Part shown: positions 30,191 through 40,256 of the stretch, piece after piece
How the letters are laid out: each line of letters begins with the position of its first letter
How positions within the stretch are numbered: position 1 is the first letter of the stretch
NCBI GenBank assembly: GCA_947624835.1
Contig: CANQLX010000004.1
Location: 1 to 55,532 of the forward strand
Length of the DNA: 55,532 bases
Direction of reading: 5' to 3'
From: an uncultured Clostridia bacterium
GTDB lineage: Bacteria > Bacillota > Clostridia > Oscillospirales > Acutalibacteraceae
Notes under the pieces: model-generated
The model's database searches: none
The model's input: the letters and a program-made list of their open reading frames with translations, nothing else
Told to the model about the DNA's origin: nothing
Translations under genes and position numbers: made by a program

Positions 30191-31268
30191 TGTTTTTATC
30201 CTCCTGTATCATTTTTATAAATCTATCGAATAAAAACGAGGTATCAAGCGGTCCTCCGCACGCCTCCGGGTGAAACTGAACCGTGAAGCACGGCATATCC
30301 GTATATGTCACTCCCTCACAGGTTCCGTCATTTGCATTAACAAAGCTTTCATATGCATTATCAGGCAATGTGGAAGCTACAACCGCATAGCCATGATTTT
30401 GACTTGTTATGTATACTCTGCCTGTCTTAATGTCCGTTGCAGGCTGATTTGCCCCTCTGTGTCCGTATTTGAGTTTTTCCGTCTTTGCACCTTGTGAAAG
30501 TGCCATAAGCTGATGACCCAGACATATTCCGAAGGTCGGTATTTTATACTGACAAAGCTTTCTTATTTCATCTATTATCCCTGAATTTTCCGCCGGATCT
30601 CCCGGACCGTTTGAAAGCATTATTCCATCGGGATTCATTCCCTTTATTTCCTCTGCCGTTGTGTTTCCGGGCACCACCGTAACATTACAGCCCCTCTTTA
30701 CAAGTTCTCTCCTTATATTATTCTTCGCTCCAAGATCCATAAGAACCACATTATATTTTCCGTCCTCAGTCCCAAAGCTTTCCGCCTTATCTATCGTAAC
30801 GGAGCTTACTGCCCTTTCCACTCTGTATCGTTTAAGTGCCTCTGCATCTCCGCTTTTCGGCTCACTGTATCTTATCGCAGCATTCATAACACCGTATTCA
30901 CGCACCGTCTTTGTAAGACAGCGTGTATCTATTCCGCAGATTCCGGGAATACCGTTTTCCTTTAAAAAAGTGTCAAGCACACCGTCACACCTGAAATTGG
31001 ACGGCTGTTGACACAGTTCTCTTACAATATAAGCAGTCAATGCGGGCTTTCTGCTCTCAAAATCATTTGATATCACACCGTAGTTACCGATAAGCGGAAA
31101 GGTCTGACAAACAATCTGTCCATAATAGCTGGGGTCGGTAAGTGTTTCAAGATAGCCTGTCATAGCAGTTGTAAACACTAATTCGCCCACGGCTTCCTTT
31201 TCCGAACCGAAGGCTGTTCCCTCATATACATCCCCGTTTTCCAATAAAAGATATGCTTTTTTCTCCAT
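30183..31268 (-). CDS. carA: Carbamoyl-phosphate synthase small chain
   Basis: The 361-aa glutaminase subunit has YLLLENGDVYEGTAFG at the N-terminus and TAMTGYLETLTDPSYYGQIV. The amidotransferase domain has SNGPGDP and the catalytic Cys in FGICLGHQLMAL, with HGYAV and VQFHPEACGGPLD. It supplies ammonia from glutamine to CarB. It overlaps carB by 8 bp. The start follows GAAAGGATGGTTACATT. The 129-bp gap to the ANTAR gene contains hairpins and a tandem near-repeat TTTATTGAACGC/TTTATTGAAAGC that may be regulatory. Confidence 0.96.
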
Positions 31269-31397
31269 AATGTAACCATCCTTTCAGCGGTGATCTCTTA
31301 TTTTCAGTGCTTTCAATAAAAGCGTTCAATAAACCAGATATTAATGCCCATCCTACACATCCTGATGCGGCAATATCATTCAAAGTTATTTGACAGC

Positions 31398-31967
31398 CTA
31401 ACCATCATAGGTACTGAGCAGGTTCTTCGCCACCTCCAACTTTGTAAGGCGTAAATCCATTGCCTGCTTTTCAAGATACCTATGTGCCTGCGGCTCTGTC
31501 ATAGACAAATATTCCATAAGAATATACTTTGCCCTGTTTATAATTCTTATATCCTCAATCTTTTTCTGAAGCTTAATGTTCTCCTTCCTTATACCGCTCA
31601 TTCTTCTCTGAGTTGCTTCAATAAGCCGCACTGCTTTTGAGAAAAGCTGTCTGCTAAGCGGCTTTGCTATAACAAACGCACCGTATTCGGAGGTCTTGCT
31701 TTCAGCCATAGCCTCAAACTCGGACTTCACAACAAGAATCACCCCAGCTGTTTTATATTTCAGCAAATCGACTGCAAGTCCGTCCCCAAATTCATCGGAA
31801 AGAGGTGAATTTATCACAACAAGTCCGTATTCCTTTTCGTCGCAGAGCCTTCTTGCCTCGGCTCCGCTTTTTGCCGAATCAGAATTATTATATTTCTCGG
31901 CACGGAGAAGCAATTCAAAAGAAGTAACGGCCTGTTCCTTTGAGGATACTATCAGTACACTATCCAA
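31398..31967 (-). CDS. ANTAR-domain response regulator, glnA-linked
   Basis: The 189-aa protein has an N-terminal receiver-like domain (about 1-120) in which the usual Asp pair is degenerate (DSVLIVSSKEQA; VVINSPLSD). A coiled coil follows (RRMSGIRKENIKLQKKI), then a C-terminal ANTAR domain with AKYILMEYLSMTEPQAHRYLEKQAM (about 145-185). ANTAR proteins bind paired RNA hairpins and block terminators, often in nitrogen control. It lies 85 bp after glnA and 129 bp before carA, all one strand. A TTG start is likely, after AAGGGTG. A hairpin GCCGT-n7-ACGGC lies in the gap behind glnA. Confidence 0.88.
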   Translation of the reverse strand: MDSVLIVSSKEQAVTSFELLLRAEKYNNSDSAKSGAEARRLCDEKEYGLVVINSPLSDEFGDGLAVDLLKYKTAGVILVVKSEFEAMAESKTSEYGAFVIAKPLSRQLFSKAVRLIEATQRRMSGIRKENIKLQKKIEDIRIINRAKYILMEYLSMTEPQAHRYLEKQAMDLRLTKLEVAKNLLSTYDG

Positions 31968-32052
31968 AAGCCAAACACCCTTCTTTTTATTTTACAAAAT
32001 TTTCTCCTATTAATCAAGTGAAAATTTAATACTGCCGTCAAAAATACGGCTG

Positions 32053-33354
32053 TCAAATTATTTCAAAATATCTCTCGTCCTGTGCCTGCTTATATTCTGC
32101 ACTTTCGATAGATTTTTTCATTTCTTCCGTTTTGAGAGCTATAAAATTTTCAAATATTTGACCCGGAATGTACTTCTTTATAAACTCACTTTTCCGTGCA
32201 AGCTCTATCGCATCCGCAAGCGACTGCGGAAGCTTTTCGGTTGCAGCATTTCCCTGTTCATCAGGCTCACAAAGTTCAAGTCCGTCCTCTATCCCTTCAA
32301 GACCTGCATATACAAGCAGAGCAAAGCACAGATATGGATTACATGACGGGTCGGGGCTGCGGTAATCCACCCTCGCTCTGTCAGTTTTAGGCATAAGAAC
32401 GCGTATAAGTGTATTTATATTTCCGTATGACCAGTCAATTCCGCTTGGAGCCTCATATGCTCCGAACCGTGTATAGGAATTTGACAGGGGGTTGAAGAAC
32501 AGTGTCATTTCGGCAGAACGTCTTAATATCCCCGCAATAAAGCTTTTTGCCTTTTTGCTCATTCCATAGCCTTTGTCTGTAAATATATTTTCATCATATT
32601 CCTTAAGAACAACATTTATATGCATACCGCTTCCGCTTCTATCAATTATAGGCTTAGGCATAAACGACGCATATAATCCGCTCATCGAGGCGGCTGCCTT
32701 AACAACCGATTTGAAGGTTGAATAATCATCCGCTGCGGAAAGCAGCTCGGAATGTTTGAAATCAATTTCATTCTGCCCGGGACCGCTCTCGTGGTGTGAG
32801 GACAGCGGTATTATATCCATATCCTCAAGCGTAAGACATATATTTCTCCTTACATTCTCACCCTTATCAAGCGGTGCAACATCAAGATACCCGGCATTGT
32901 CATGAGGGATACGGGTCGGGTTTCCGTCATCATCCATTTTAAAAAGATAAAATTCACACGCAAGCCCTACTGTACAGCTGAATCCCGACTTTTTGATTTT
33001 TTCCACCGCTCTTTTAAGCACCATACGCACATCAGCCTCAAACGGGCTTCCATCCTGATGACGTATATCACACAGCAACCTTACAACAGCTCCCTGCTGC
33101 GGACGCCATGTCAATACCTTAAGTGTAGTCGGGTCGGGAAACAGTAAAAGATCACTGCTGTCTTTTCCCGCAAAGCCGCATACATTCGCCGAGGATACAA
33201 GTGCTCCGTTTTTAAATACACTCTTCAGTTCCGACGACATAATTGATATATTCTTTTTTACTCCGAAAATATCAAAAAACACAAGTCTTACGAATTTTAC
33301 ATCATTGCTTTCAACAAACTGCAAAACCTCTTTTACGGTATAGTTCACAGTCAT
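32053..33354 (-). CDS. glnA: Type I glutamine synthetase
   Basis: The 433-aa enzyme is a GSI without the adenylylation insert: FVRLVFFDIFGVKKN, SGPGQNEIDFKH (metal ligands), GSGMHINVVL and the ATP-site region FNPLSNSYTRFG, then RVDYRSPDPSCNPYL. It makes glutamine from glutamate and ammonia. Downstream on the same strand are two glutamine-using enzymes, CarA and PyrG. The ATG at 33354 lies 2-4 bp after AAAGGGG, so the GTG 6 bp inside could be the real start. Confidence 0.94.
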   Translation of the reverse strand: MTVNYTVKEVLQFVESNDVKFVRLVFFDIFGVKKNISIMSSELKSVFKNGALVSSANVCGFAGKDSSDLLLFPDPTTLKVLTWRPQQGAVVRLLCDIRHQDGSPFEADVRMVLKRAVEKIKKSGFSCTVGLACEFYLFKMDDDGNPTRIPHDNAGYLDVAPLDKGENVRRNICLTLEDMDIIPLSSHHESGPGQNEIDFKHSELLSAADDYSTFKSVVKAAASMSGLYASFMPKPIIDRSGSGMHINVVLKEYDENIFTDKGYGMSKKAKSFIAGILRRSAEMTLFFNPLSNSYTRFGAYEAPSGIDWSYGNINTLIRVLMPKTDRARVDYRSPDPSCNPYLCFALLVYAGLEGIEDGLELCEPDEQGNAATEKLPQSLADAIELARKSEFIKKYIPGQIFENFIALKTEEMKKSIESAEYKQAQDERYFEII

Positions 33355-33389
33355 AACCCCTTTAATATATTATTAATGTTCAATTTATT

Positions 33390-33418
33390 ATAATAGCAGA
33401 TTTTTCGATTTTTGTCTA
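33390..33418 (-). promoter_or_regulatory. Promoter of glnA
   Basis: On the minus strand TAGACA (33418-33413), 17 bp, TATTAT (33395-33390), about 40 bp before the glnA start. Confidence 0.55.
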
Positions 33419-33513
33419 CAAATAAACCTCAACAAAAGAGTGGAAATATTATTTTATATATCTTGCATAGTATTCCGTAAAAAAAATCAAGTTATTTATT
33501 ATTTTTGATATAT

Positions 33514-33566
33514 AAAAAACAGGATGCAATACAACCTCCGGTTATATAAACATTCCTGTTTTTTAA
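33514..33566 (-). terminator. Terminator of the large subtilase gene
   Basis: AACAGGAATG ... CATCCTGTT with a T-run (TTTTTTATA) on the minus strand. The A/T tracts on both sides would let it work in both directions. Confidence 0.65.
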
Positions 33567-33569
33567 GAT

Positions 33570-36500
33570 TTAATTTTCCCGTTTTGTCCGTTTACGCCTT
33601 ATTGTCAGCGTTGCCATTGATATTATAAGAAGTATTCCTACAAAAACAAGCGCAAAAGAGGAATTATCGCTTTCAAAGCTTATGTCAGGCTCATCGGCCT
33701 TTTTTGAAACTTTCTTTTCTTCGGGTACGGATTCCTTTTTGTCCTCCGATACTTCTTTATCCGGATATTCCCCACTGAAATTAAAGCTTATCCTTTCCGT
33801 ATATTCAGTATCACCCTTTGTGAGAAATATTGCACTGTTCACATATTTCACCGTATAATTCTCCGGTATTTCGACAATGCTGAAGCCGTAATAATCAGGA
33901 ATAACCTTATCAAATACAGCAACTCCGTCAGCGTTGCTAACCGCCGTCATTCCGTCAAGGGCAATCTTTACTCCTTCAACAGGCATTCCGTTCTGGTCGG
34001 AAAGTCTATAAATCACTTTGGTGTTAACCGTAGAATCCGCTGTCACGGGATCCGAAAGATTATATGCATTGTCCACGGCACGCACGACAAGCTTAGACTG
34101 GTCAATCTTCTCATTGTCCGTGAAATCAGAGTGGGATTTTACCCTTACAAGCTGTGTATACAGCTGTGTTATATCATATATAAACCTGGCCTTTTCACCG
34201 TCATATTCCGTCCTCACAAGTGAATATGAATCCTCATCCATAAATTCATCTCTTATAAGATCGTCAATTTTATCCGTATAGGTATATCTGTCCCCTGCTT
34301 TTGCCGCTGTATACAAAACAAAACCCTGTATGCCATTTATATCATAGGACTGTGTTTCAAGGTATATTTTTCCGTTTTCGTAATATGTCCTTGTCTGCGG
34401 CTTATCGGGCACTGTATTATCCACCTTGAATGGGTATGAAACATACTGAGGTTCAGCTGTATCCCCTTCAGTAGGCAAGGCACAGGCGGAAACCGTATAT
34501 AAATATTCTCCCTCGGGTATTGTTGAAAACAGGTTTTTAAGACCATCAGAATTGAAGCTGCTCAGAAGCTCGGCATATGGCTCATATCCTCCGCTTGAGA
34601 ATGACGAAACTATACCGATATTCTGTGAAAATATTGTTTTTCCCGATTTATCGCTTATACCGATACTGTAATCAGATGCATCTCTCAAAAGATAAATGTT
34701 CGGCACAATAAAGGATGTACCGGCTGTCTGTGAGTCATAAGCATTCTTTACTGTATCCTTTCCTATACAGATATTTTTCTCATCACAATTTCCCGAGGTC
34801 ATATTTTTACCGAGAACAGTCTCCGGATATGAACTTCCGTCTGCGGCTACAGCCATAAGCGAATTACGGTTTATGACAGTTTCTTCAGACTCGTCATATA
34901 CCGAAGAGTCAAATATGTCTGCAAGCTCCCAGCTTCCGCAATAGCCTGTCATGGGAACACTGATAGCTGCCGAATCATCCGTTGGTGTAAACTCTATAAA
35001 GCCGTCGATATAAAATCCGTTTTCCGCTTTTTTCATATATGCAAGAACGGCAGCAGGTGAAAGCTTAATATTTATATTTAATTCAATACTTTCATATGCT
35101 GGCAATGTTATACTATTTAATTTCTTATCTTCAACAGAAAAACTCACATCCGCATATTTACCTATATCCTCAGGAATAAGTGTATTATAAAAATCCCTGT
35201 TTCTGTATATAATTCTATCAGTCTGCAAAACAGAACTAAGATTATATGTCGTATCCTTATCGGAAAGACTCGTCAGAATCAGCTTAAAGGAATATTCCCC
35301 AATCTCACTGTCACCCATACTGACTCCTCCGCAGCCGTTTTCGGAGAGAACATATGCCGAGCAGCTAACTGAATTTCCAACATTTATACAGCCTGCCCCC
35401 TGAAGCCTCGGTGTATAATAAAGCGTATCCGAATATTTTATTCTGTCAGCAGTATTCATCATAAGTGCATTGTATGCAAGCTTTAAATTTTTTCCCGATA
35501 TTCCCGAAACACGGTTTTGAACATATTCCGAAACAAGTGCAGCTGCACCCGATGTAACGGCAGCGGATACCGAGGTTCCGCTTAATGCCCCATAGCTGCC
35601 GTACAATGCGGAATATATATCTGTTCCCGGTGCAAGAAAATCAGGCTTAAGCAAAAGATCCGAGGTCACTCCGTATGATGTAAAAGCAGACGGTTTTCCG
35701 CCGTTTTCCGATGTAAATATTGATTTGTTTTTTGAAGCCCTTATCATTCCATTGGGGTTTTCCGAAAAATATTTTTCGGACTCTGAGGGCACTGCCACTG
35801 CCGGGATAGCAGCCTCATCAGAAGTAAACCGAATATACAGCGGTTCATCACTTATTATTATCACACCTGCAGCACCCATTTTCACAGCGGACTCAATCTT
35901 TTCCGTAACGGAAATCTCTCCACGCTTTACAACGGCTATCTTGCCCGCAATATCAAGAACTCTCATCTCATCCTCGCTGCCAAAGGAATCCGTATATATA
36001 TACTCCACATATTCCTCCTGGGAAAAGCCGGTGGGCTGTGAATGTTCATCAGTATAAACCTCTCTGTATTCTATCCTCTCATCTAAATTTGTGATAAGAT
36101 AATCGGAAATATGTGTATTGCTGTTAACAGAGCCTACAGCGGCAACACTTTGTGATACGGCAGGATATGACATTGTTCCATAGTCCATATACTTTGAGTT
36201 AATACCCTCTCCGTCCTTAACAGTTATATTCTGTGCATTATTTCCCGCCGAGGAAATAACGGATATACCCAGATCGGACAGAGAATCGGTTATTCTTGTG
36301 AAGATATCGGCCGTCGTACTTATTCTCGGTACTCCAAGGCTTATATTTATGATATCGGGTGACAGCTTAGCTGCATCATCAAGTGCGGCAAGAAAAACAT
36401 CATCCCCTACTTTTTTACTGTTATCGGAACAAACCTTCATAAGAATAAGCTGTGCATCATACGCTCCGCTCCTAAAGGAGTTCTCACCCTCGCCCCCGTT

Positions 36501-37463
36501 ATTTCCGGCAATAAGTGCCGCAGTATATGTTCCGTGTGAGGAATCCTCACGGTAGGTATTGCTGTCCCTGTCGGCATAATCATAGGAATAAACAAGCTTA
36601 TTGCTGATTGTAGGAAATGTGTTTTCGGGTATATTAAACGAAACAGAGGAGACAAGCTTATCAATAAATTCCTTATTATATTTGCAGGACGGTGGCTGAA
36701 CGGAAAATGCTTCATGCTGATAGTCAAAACCGTCATCAATTACAGCAATAGTCTTACCTTTTCCGGTATAATCCATATCATAGGCATTGTCAATTCCCGT
36801 CATACTGTTTTGAGGGACGGTATAATCAGATATTTTTGCATTATCGAGAATTGAAGTTTTATCATCGGGGTTACTGTCCGTATCAGCTCTTTCCGAAGTA
36901 TTTGAGGTATCCGTATCGGTTGTTGTTCCATCCTCAAAATCATTCTCCGAAATACTCATCATATGTGAGGATGCGAGCGTCACAGACTTGACACCGGAAA
37001 TTTTCTTCAGCTTTTCAAGACTGCTGTACGGTGCCGTCACGCTGAAACCATTTATTACCGTATTGTAATTATAGCAGTTGTCAAGGCTTATGCCCGGAAT
37101 GATTTTGCGTATACCTGCCTTTACCACTGCCTGTGATTTCTTTATTGCATCACTGTACTGTCTTATATCATCTGAATTTATAAACGCTGAAGCACTTTGA
37201 TATTTTCCCGCCGAAGCAAGTACTGTGTCACAGAGAGACGCTCCGTCCACCTCGACAATAAACGTAACTGTTTCATCACTCTTTGGGATATTTATTTCGG
37301 GTGCCGGTGTTGTTTTTTTATCATCAGTTATTTTATTTGGAGATTTTTCAACTAAATCTGTTTTATCTACCTGCCACGCAGTTCCTGGATTCAGTATAGG
37401 AAGCACAAATATTGCAGCACAAAGCAATACTGCCAACAATGTGCAATATATTCCTTTCCTCAT
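33570..37463 (-). CDS. Large cell-surface subtilase (S8) with PA domain and membrane anchor
   Basis: A 1,297-aa exported protease. It has a signal peptide (MRKGIYCTLLAVLLCAAIF), a prodomain (about 60-170), then S8 motifs: Asp in IAVIDDGFDYQHEAF, His in SSHGTYTAALIAGN and Ser in GTSVSAAVTSGAAAL. A PA domain (GKIAVVKRGEISVTEKI) is inserted between His and Ser as in C5a peptidase and lactocepin. Beta-sandwich domains follow, one of transthyretin/SpaA type (GMPVEGVKIALDGMTAVSN). An acidic Lys-rich stalk leads to a C-terminal helix and basic tail. No LPXTG motif is seen, so it is likely held by the helix alone. It probably digests extracellular proteins. Confidence 0.9.
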   Translation of the reverse strand: MRKGIYCTLLAVLLCAAIFVLPILNPGTAWQVDKTDLVEKSPNKITDDKKTTPAPEINIPKSDETVTFIVEVDGASLCDTVLASAGKYQSASAFINSDDIRQYSDAIKKSQAVVKAGIRKIIPGISLDNCYNYNTVINGFSVTAPYSSLEKLKKISGVKSVTLASSHMMSISENDFEDGTTTDTDTSNTSERADTDSNPDDKTSILDNAKISDYTVPQNSMTGIDNAYDMDYTGKGKTIAVIDDGFDYQHEAFSVQPPSCKYNKEFIDKLVSSVSFNIPENTFPTISNKLVYSYDYADRDSNTYREDSSHGTYTAALIAGNNGGEGENSFRSGAYDAQLILMKVCSDNSKKVGDDVFLAALDDAAKLSPDIINISLGVPRISTTADIFTRITDSLSDLGISVISSAGNNAQNITVKDGEGINSKYMDYGTMSYPAVSQSVAAVGSVNSNTHISDYLITNLDERIEYREVYTDEHSQPTGFSQEEYVEYIYTDSFGSEDEMRVLDIAGKIAVVKRGEISVTEKIESAVKMGAAGVIIISDEPLYIRFTSDEAAIPAVAVPSESEKYFSENPNGMIRASKNKSIFTSENGGKPSAFTSYGVTSDLLLKPDFLAPGTDIYSALYGSYGALSGTSVSAAVTSGAAALVSEYVQNRVSGISGKNLKLAYNALMMNTADRIKYSDTLYYTPRLQGAGCINVGNSVSCSAYVLSENGCGGVSMGDSEIGEYSFKLILTSLSDKDTTYNLSSVLQTDRIIYRNRDFYNTLIPEDIGKYADVSFSVEDKKLNSITLPAYESIELNINIKLSPAAVLAYMKKAENGFYIDGFIEFTPTDDSAAISVPMTGYCGSWELADIFDSSVYDESEETVINRNSLMAVAADGSSYPETVLGKNMTSGNCDEKNICIGKDTVKNAYDSQTAGTSFIVPNIYLLRDASDYSIGISDKSGKTIFSQNIGIVSSFSSGGYEPYAELLSSFNSDGLKNLFSTIPEGEYLYTVSACALPTEGDTAEPQYVSYPFKVDNTVPDKPQTRTYYENGKIYLETQSYDINGIQGFVLYTAAKAGDRYTYTDKIDDLIRDEFMDEDSYSLVRTEYDGEKARFIYDITQLYTQLVRVKSHSDFTDNEKIDQSKLVVRAVDNAYNLSDPVTADSTVNTKVIYRLSDQNGMPVEGVKIALDGMTAVSNADGVAVFDKVIPDYYGFSIVEIPENYTVKYVNSAIFLTKGDTEYTERISFNFSGEYPDKEVSEDKKESVPEEKKVSKKADEPDISFESDNSSFALVFVGILLIISMATLTIRRKRTKREN

Positions 37464-37628
37464 AAACGTCACCTTTTTTCAATAAGGACTTTATAAAACC
37501 TGATACATATTTCATATAATAAAATGCATAATTATAAACAAATATGAAATATAACTAATATATTATTATCTCACATTATCACTTATTTTTCAAGTGGTAA
37601 TATATTGAATATTACGGAGTGTGAATTT

Positions 37629-38474
37629 ATGGCAAAAATTACAAAAAAAACTGTAAAAAGGACGGCTGTTGATATCCTTTACGGTGTTGTCATAGGTGCA
37701 TCAATGCTTATTCCAGGTGTAAGCGGAGGGACAATGGCAATAATACTCGGCATATATGACAGACTTATTTCTTCTGTGAGCGGTATAACAAGAAAGCCGA
37801 AGGAAAATCTGCCCTTTCTTGCATTTGTTTTCCTCGGCGGTTTATTTGGCATTTTGCTGTTTTCACAGGCTGTACTCAGAATGATTGAAACCTATACAAC
37901 CGAATGTATGTTCTTTTTCATAGGCACTATTTTAGGAAGTATTCCCCTGCTTGTAAGAAAATCAGGAATAAAAACATCAAATATGTATAATATCATATTT
38001 TCACTTATAGGTATAACCGCAGTATTCGTTCTAAGACTCATACCTACAGCAAATTACTCAGGCGGCGGATTTATGCTAATAATATGCGGAATTATCATTG
38101 CGGCTGCCATGGTTCTTCCAGGAATAAGCACATCACACATACTCCTTATTCTCGGTATGTACGAAAGCTTCTGGGGGGGACTAGGCAAAGGGAATATTGA
38201 CTTCTTTATCCTTCTCGGTGTCGGCGGGATTATTGGCACTCTGCTTACCGCAAAGCTTACGGATATTGCGGAAAAGCGTTTTCCCTGCCAGACCTATATG
38301 GTTATAATCGGATTTATCATGACATCCGTATATGATATATTCCCAAAAGAAATACCGACCGATCATTTACCTTTATGTATAATCCTTTGTACATTGGGAT
38401 TTGCGGCAGCCTGCATAATTTCAAATATCGGTAATCATAGCAATAGAGCTGAAAAAATATATTCCAAGGCTTAA
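37629..38474 (+). CDS. DUF368 membrane protein, PopT-like undecaprenyl-phosphate translocase
   Basis: The 281-aa protein has about eight helices and the DUF368 hallmarks: GASMLIPGVSGGTMAIILGIYDRLI (first repeat) and AAAMVLPGISTSHILLILGMYE (second repeat). DUF368 members (PopT) were recently shown to recycle undecaprenyl phosphate across the membrane for wall synthesis. The start at 37629 follows ACGGAGTGTGAATTT; an in-frame ATG 24 bp upstream has no ribosome site. It stands alone and is convergent with the methyltransferase gene by 4 bp. Confidence 0.88.
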   Translation: MAKITKKTVKRTAVDILYGVVIGASMLIPGVSGGTMAIILGIYDRLISSVSGITRKPKENLPFLAFVFLGGLFGILLFSQAVLRMIETYTTECMFFFIGTILGSIPLLVRKSGIKTSNMYNIIFSLIGITAVFVLRLIPTANYSGGGFMLIICGIIIAAAMVLPGISTSHILLILGMYESFWGGLGKGNIDFFILLGVGGIIGTLLTAKLTDIAEKRFPCQTYMVIIGFIMTSVYDIFPKEIPTDHLPLCIILCTLGFAAACIISNIGNHSNRAEKIYSKA

Positions 38475-39802
38475 ATCCTCAGACCTTTCGGATATTTATT
38501 TTTCAGTCTTGCTCCGGAGCATTTTCCAAAACCAACCGTCATACCCTCAATCGCAACGGCAGTATAACCTTTTTCACTATCACAATCTATTTCCATACCG
38601 CTTAAAAATTCTCCAATCCTAGGGTCGTTTTTTTCAAGTCTTAGTACTCTTCTGAGGTTATCCGGCTTTGCCGAGGTAAAAAGTGCATGGGCAGGCTCAA
38701 TCCGATTTTTCATTATCTCCCCAACAAAAACTCCTGCACGGATAATCCCTGTTCCTTCAAGAGGCGGAATATCCTCCGGCAAGAGATATATTCTGTTTCC
38801 GATAATTGTATATATCAGTCCGGGTCTTTCTGTGAATATACTGTCAAGAAATTCCTCCGTGAGCTTTTTGTTTTCCTTTTTTATATTATTCTTAGTCCTA
38901 AATATATTTTTTATCCTGTTCATATTACCCTTTTTTTTGAATCGGGCGGCAAAATGCCCCTCGCCGCCCTCAATAGGTGTAATCCTCACCGCATTGCTGC
39001 ACCTTGTTTTCCTTCCGAACGGCTCATCAATGTCATAAGGCTCAAAATCAGGACAGGCACGCAGGAAATTCTCAACTACCTCCTCGTTTTCCTTTTCGGA
39101 AAAAGTACAGGTGGAATAAACAAGAATACCTCCCTCTCTTACACATACGGCAGCGGATTTGAGAATACTAAGCTGCCTGTGTGAGCATGATACGGTATGC
39201 TCCAAACTCCACTCGTTTATTGCCTCCGGATTTTTACGGAACATTCCCTCGCCCGAACACGGTGCGTCAACGAGTACCTTATCAAAATAACCGCTCAGTT
39301 TTTCGCAAAGAATTTCGGGACTGCACGAAGATACCACGCCTCTCGATATCCCCATTCTTTCAAAATTAGACAAAAGGATATTTGCTCGGCTTTTTATAAT
39401 TTCATTCGACCATACAAGACCGCTGTCCCCAAGAAGCGAAGCCATCTGTGCCGTTTTTCCTCCGGGAGCGGCACATAAATCCAATACATAATCCCCTCTT
39501 TCAATCCCAAGCAGCGGTACGGCAGAGGTTGCGGAGGGCTCCTGTACATAATATGCTCCGGCATGGTGGAGCCATAAATTACCCACTCCCTCGTAATTAG
39601 AGGGAAAATAATATCCGTCATGACAGAACGGCGTCTTTTTCGCATCAAATGGTAAAAGCGGAATAATCCTTTCCGGTGCTGCTTTGAGTCGGTTAATGCT
39701 TATTCCACGGTAATACGGTTTATCAAATAAAGAAATATATTTCCCGGTATCATCACCGAGAATTTTTTTTATTTCATTTAAAAATTCCTTCGGTAAATTC
39801 AT
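38471..39802 (-). CDS. RsmF/RsmB-like rRNA m5C methyltransferase
   Basis: The 443-aa protein is a NOL1/NOP2/sun-family enzyme with SAM motif VLDLCAAPGGKTAQMASLLG (about 105), the two catalytic cysteines in VDAPCSGEGMFRKNP and LVYSTCTFSEKENEE, and an RsmF-type C-terminal domain ending GFGKCSGARLKNKYPKGLRI. It methylates cytosine in 16S rRNA; the exact base is not readable. It is a single gene. Confidence 0.92.
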   Translation of the reverse strand: MNLPKEFLNEIKKILGDDTGKYISLFDKPYYRGISINRLKAAPERIIPLLPFDAKKTPFCHDGYYFPSNYEGVGNLWLHHAGAYYVQEPSATSAVPLLGIERGDYVLDLCAAPGGKTAQMASLLGDSGLVWSNEIIKSRANILLSNFERMGISRGVVSSCSPEILCEKLSGYFDKVLVDAPCSGEGMFRKNPEAINEWSLEHTVSCSHRQLSILKSAAVCVREGGILVYSTCTFSEKENEEVVENFLRACPDFEPYDIDEPFGRKTRCSNAVRITPIEGGEGHFAARFKKKGNMNRIKNIFRTKNNIKKENKKLTEEFLDSIFTERPGLIYTIIGNRIYLLPEDIPPLEGTGIIRAGVFVGEIMKNRIEPAHALFTSAKPDNLRRVLRLEKNDPRIGEFLSGMEIDCDSEKGYTAVAIEGMTVGFGKCSGARLKNKYPKGLRI

Positions 39803-40031
39803 TTTATTCTCCGTTCAGCTTAATATAAGTTGACAAGCTGTTTATATATTTAATAATAATTTTTTATAAATACATCATATGCGGTCCTATCGGCGTTTAC
39901 TGTATACAGACAATAACGCTCACAGTAATGGCTAAAGATACGGTTTTCTTTGTTCCGCTGTCTTTACTGTACGATTTCCCATATTCCGCCGAATTTTTAT
40001 AAACAAAAGATAAAGCATAATATCACTTCAT

Positions 40032-40062
40032 TGTATAAAACGAAAAATATATGATAATACTA
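40032..40062 (+). promoter_or_regulatory. Candidate forespore (sigma-G/F) promoter
   Basis: TGTATA (40032-40037), 18 bp, AATACTA (40056-40062). The sigma-G pattern is roughly TGnATA-N17/18-CATACTA, so the -10 has one mismatch. It lies 24 bp before the start of the Asn/Ser-rich gene, leaving room for its ribosome site. Confidence 0.45.
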
Positions 40063-40085
40063 AATTCGGAAGGCGGTGATTTTAA

Positions 40086-40238
40086 ATGAGTAAATCAAAG
40101 AACAGCAATTCTTCACAGAACAATACAAACAGCACCAACAGCAAGAACAGCTCTAACAGCAAGAGCAACAGCACAAATTCCAAGAGCTACAACTCTGATG
40201 AGTTTGAAAATGAATCTCAGGAAAGCTATAACGACTAA
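40086..40238 (+). CDS. 50-aa Asn/Ser-rich low-complexity protein
   Basis: A short gene with a strong ribosome site (AAGGCGGTGATTTTAA before ATG) and its own terminator. The first 35 residues are almost only Asn, Ser, Thr and Lys (MSKSKNSNSSQNN and so on), followed by an acidic tail SDEFENESQESYND. It should be fully disordered. Codon usage alternates AAC/AGC heavily, giving near-repeats in DNA. A sigma-G-like promoter suggests a forespore product, as with other small spore proteins, but it does not show the SASP motif. I know no family for it. Confidence 0.75.
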   Translation: MSKSKNSNSSQNNTNSTNSKNSSNSKSNSTNSKSYNSDEFENESQESYND

Positions 40239-40256
40239 CACCTGAAAAACAAAGTC

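Noticed and set aside
31269-31397. Canonical two-hairpin ANTAR target before carA
   Set aside because: Stems are present but the expected paired hexaloops could not be recognised by eye.
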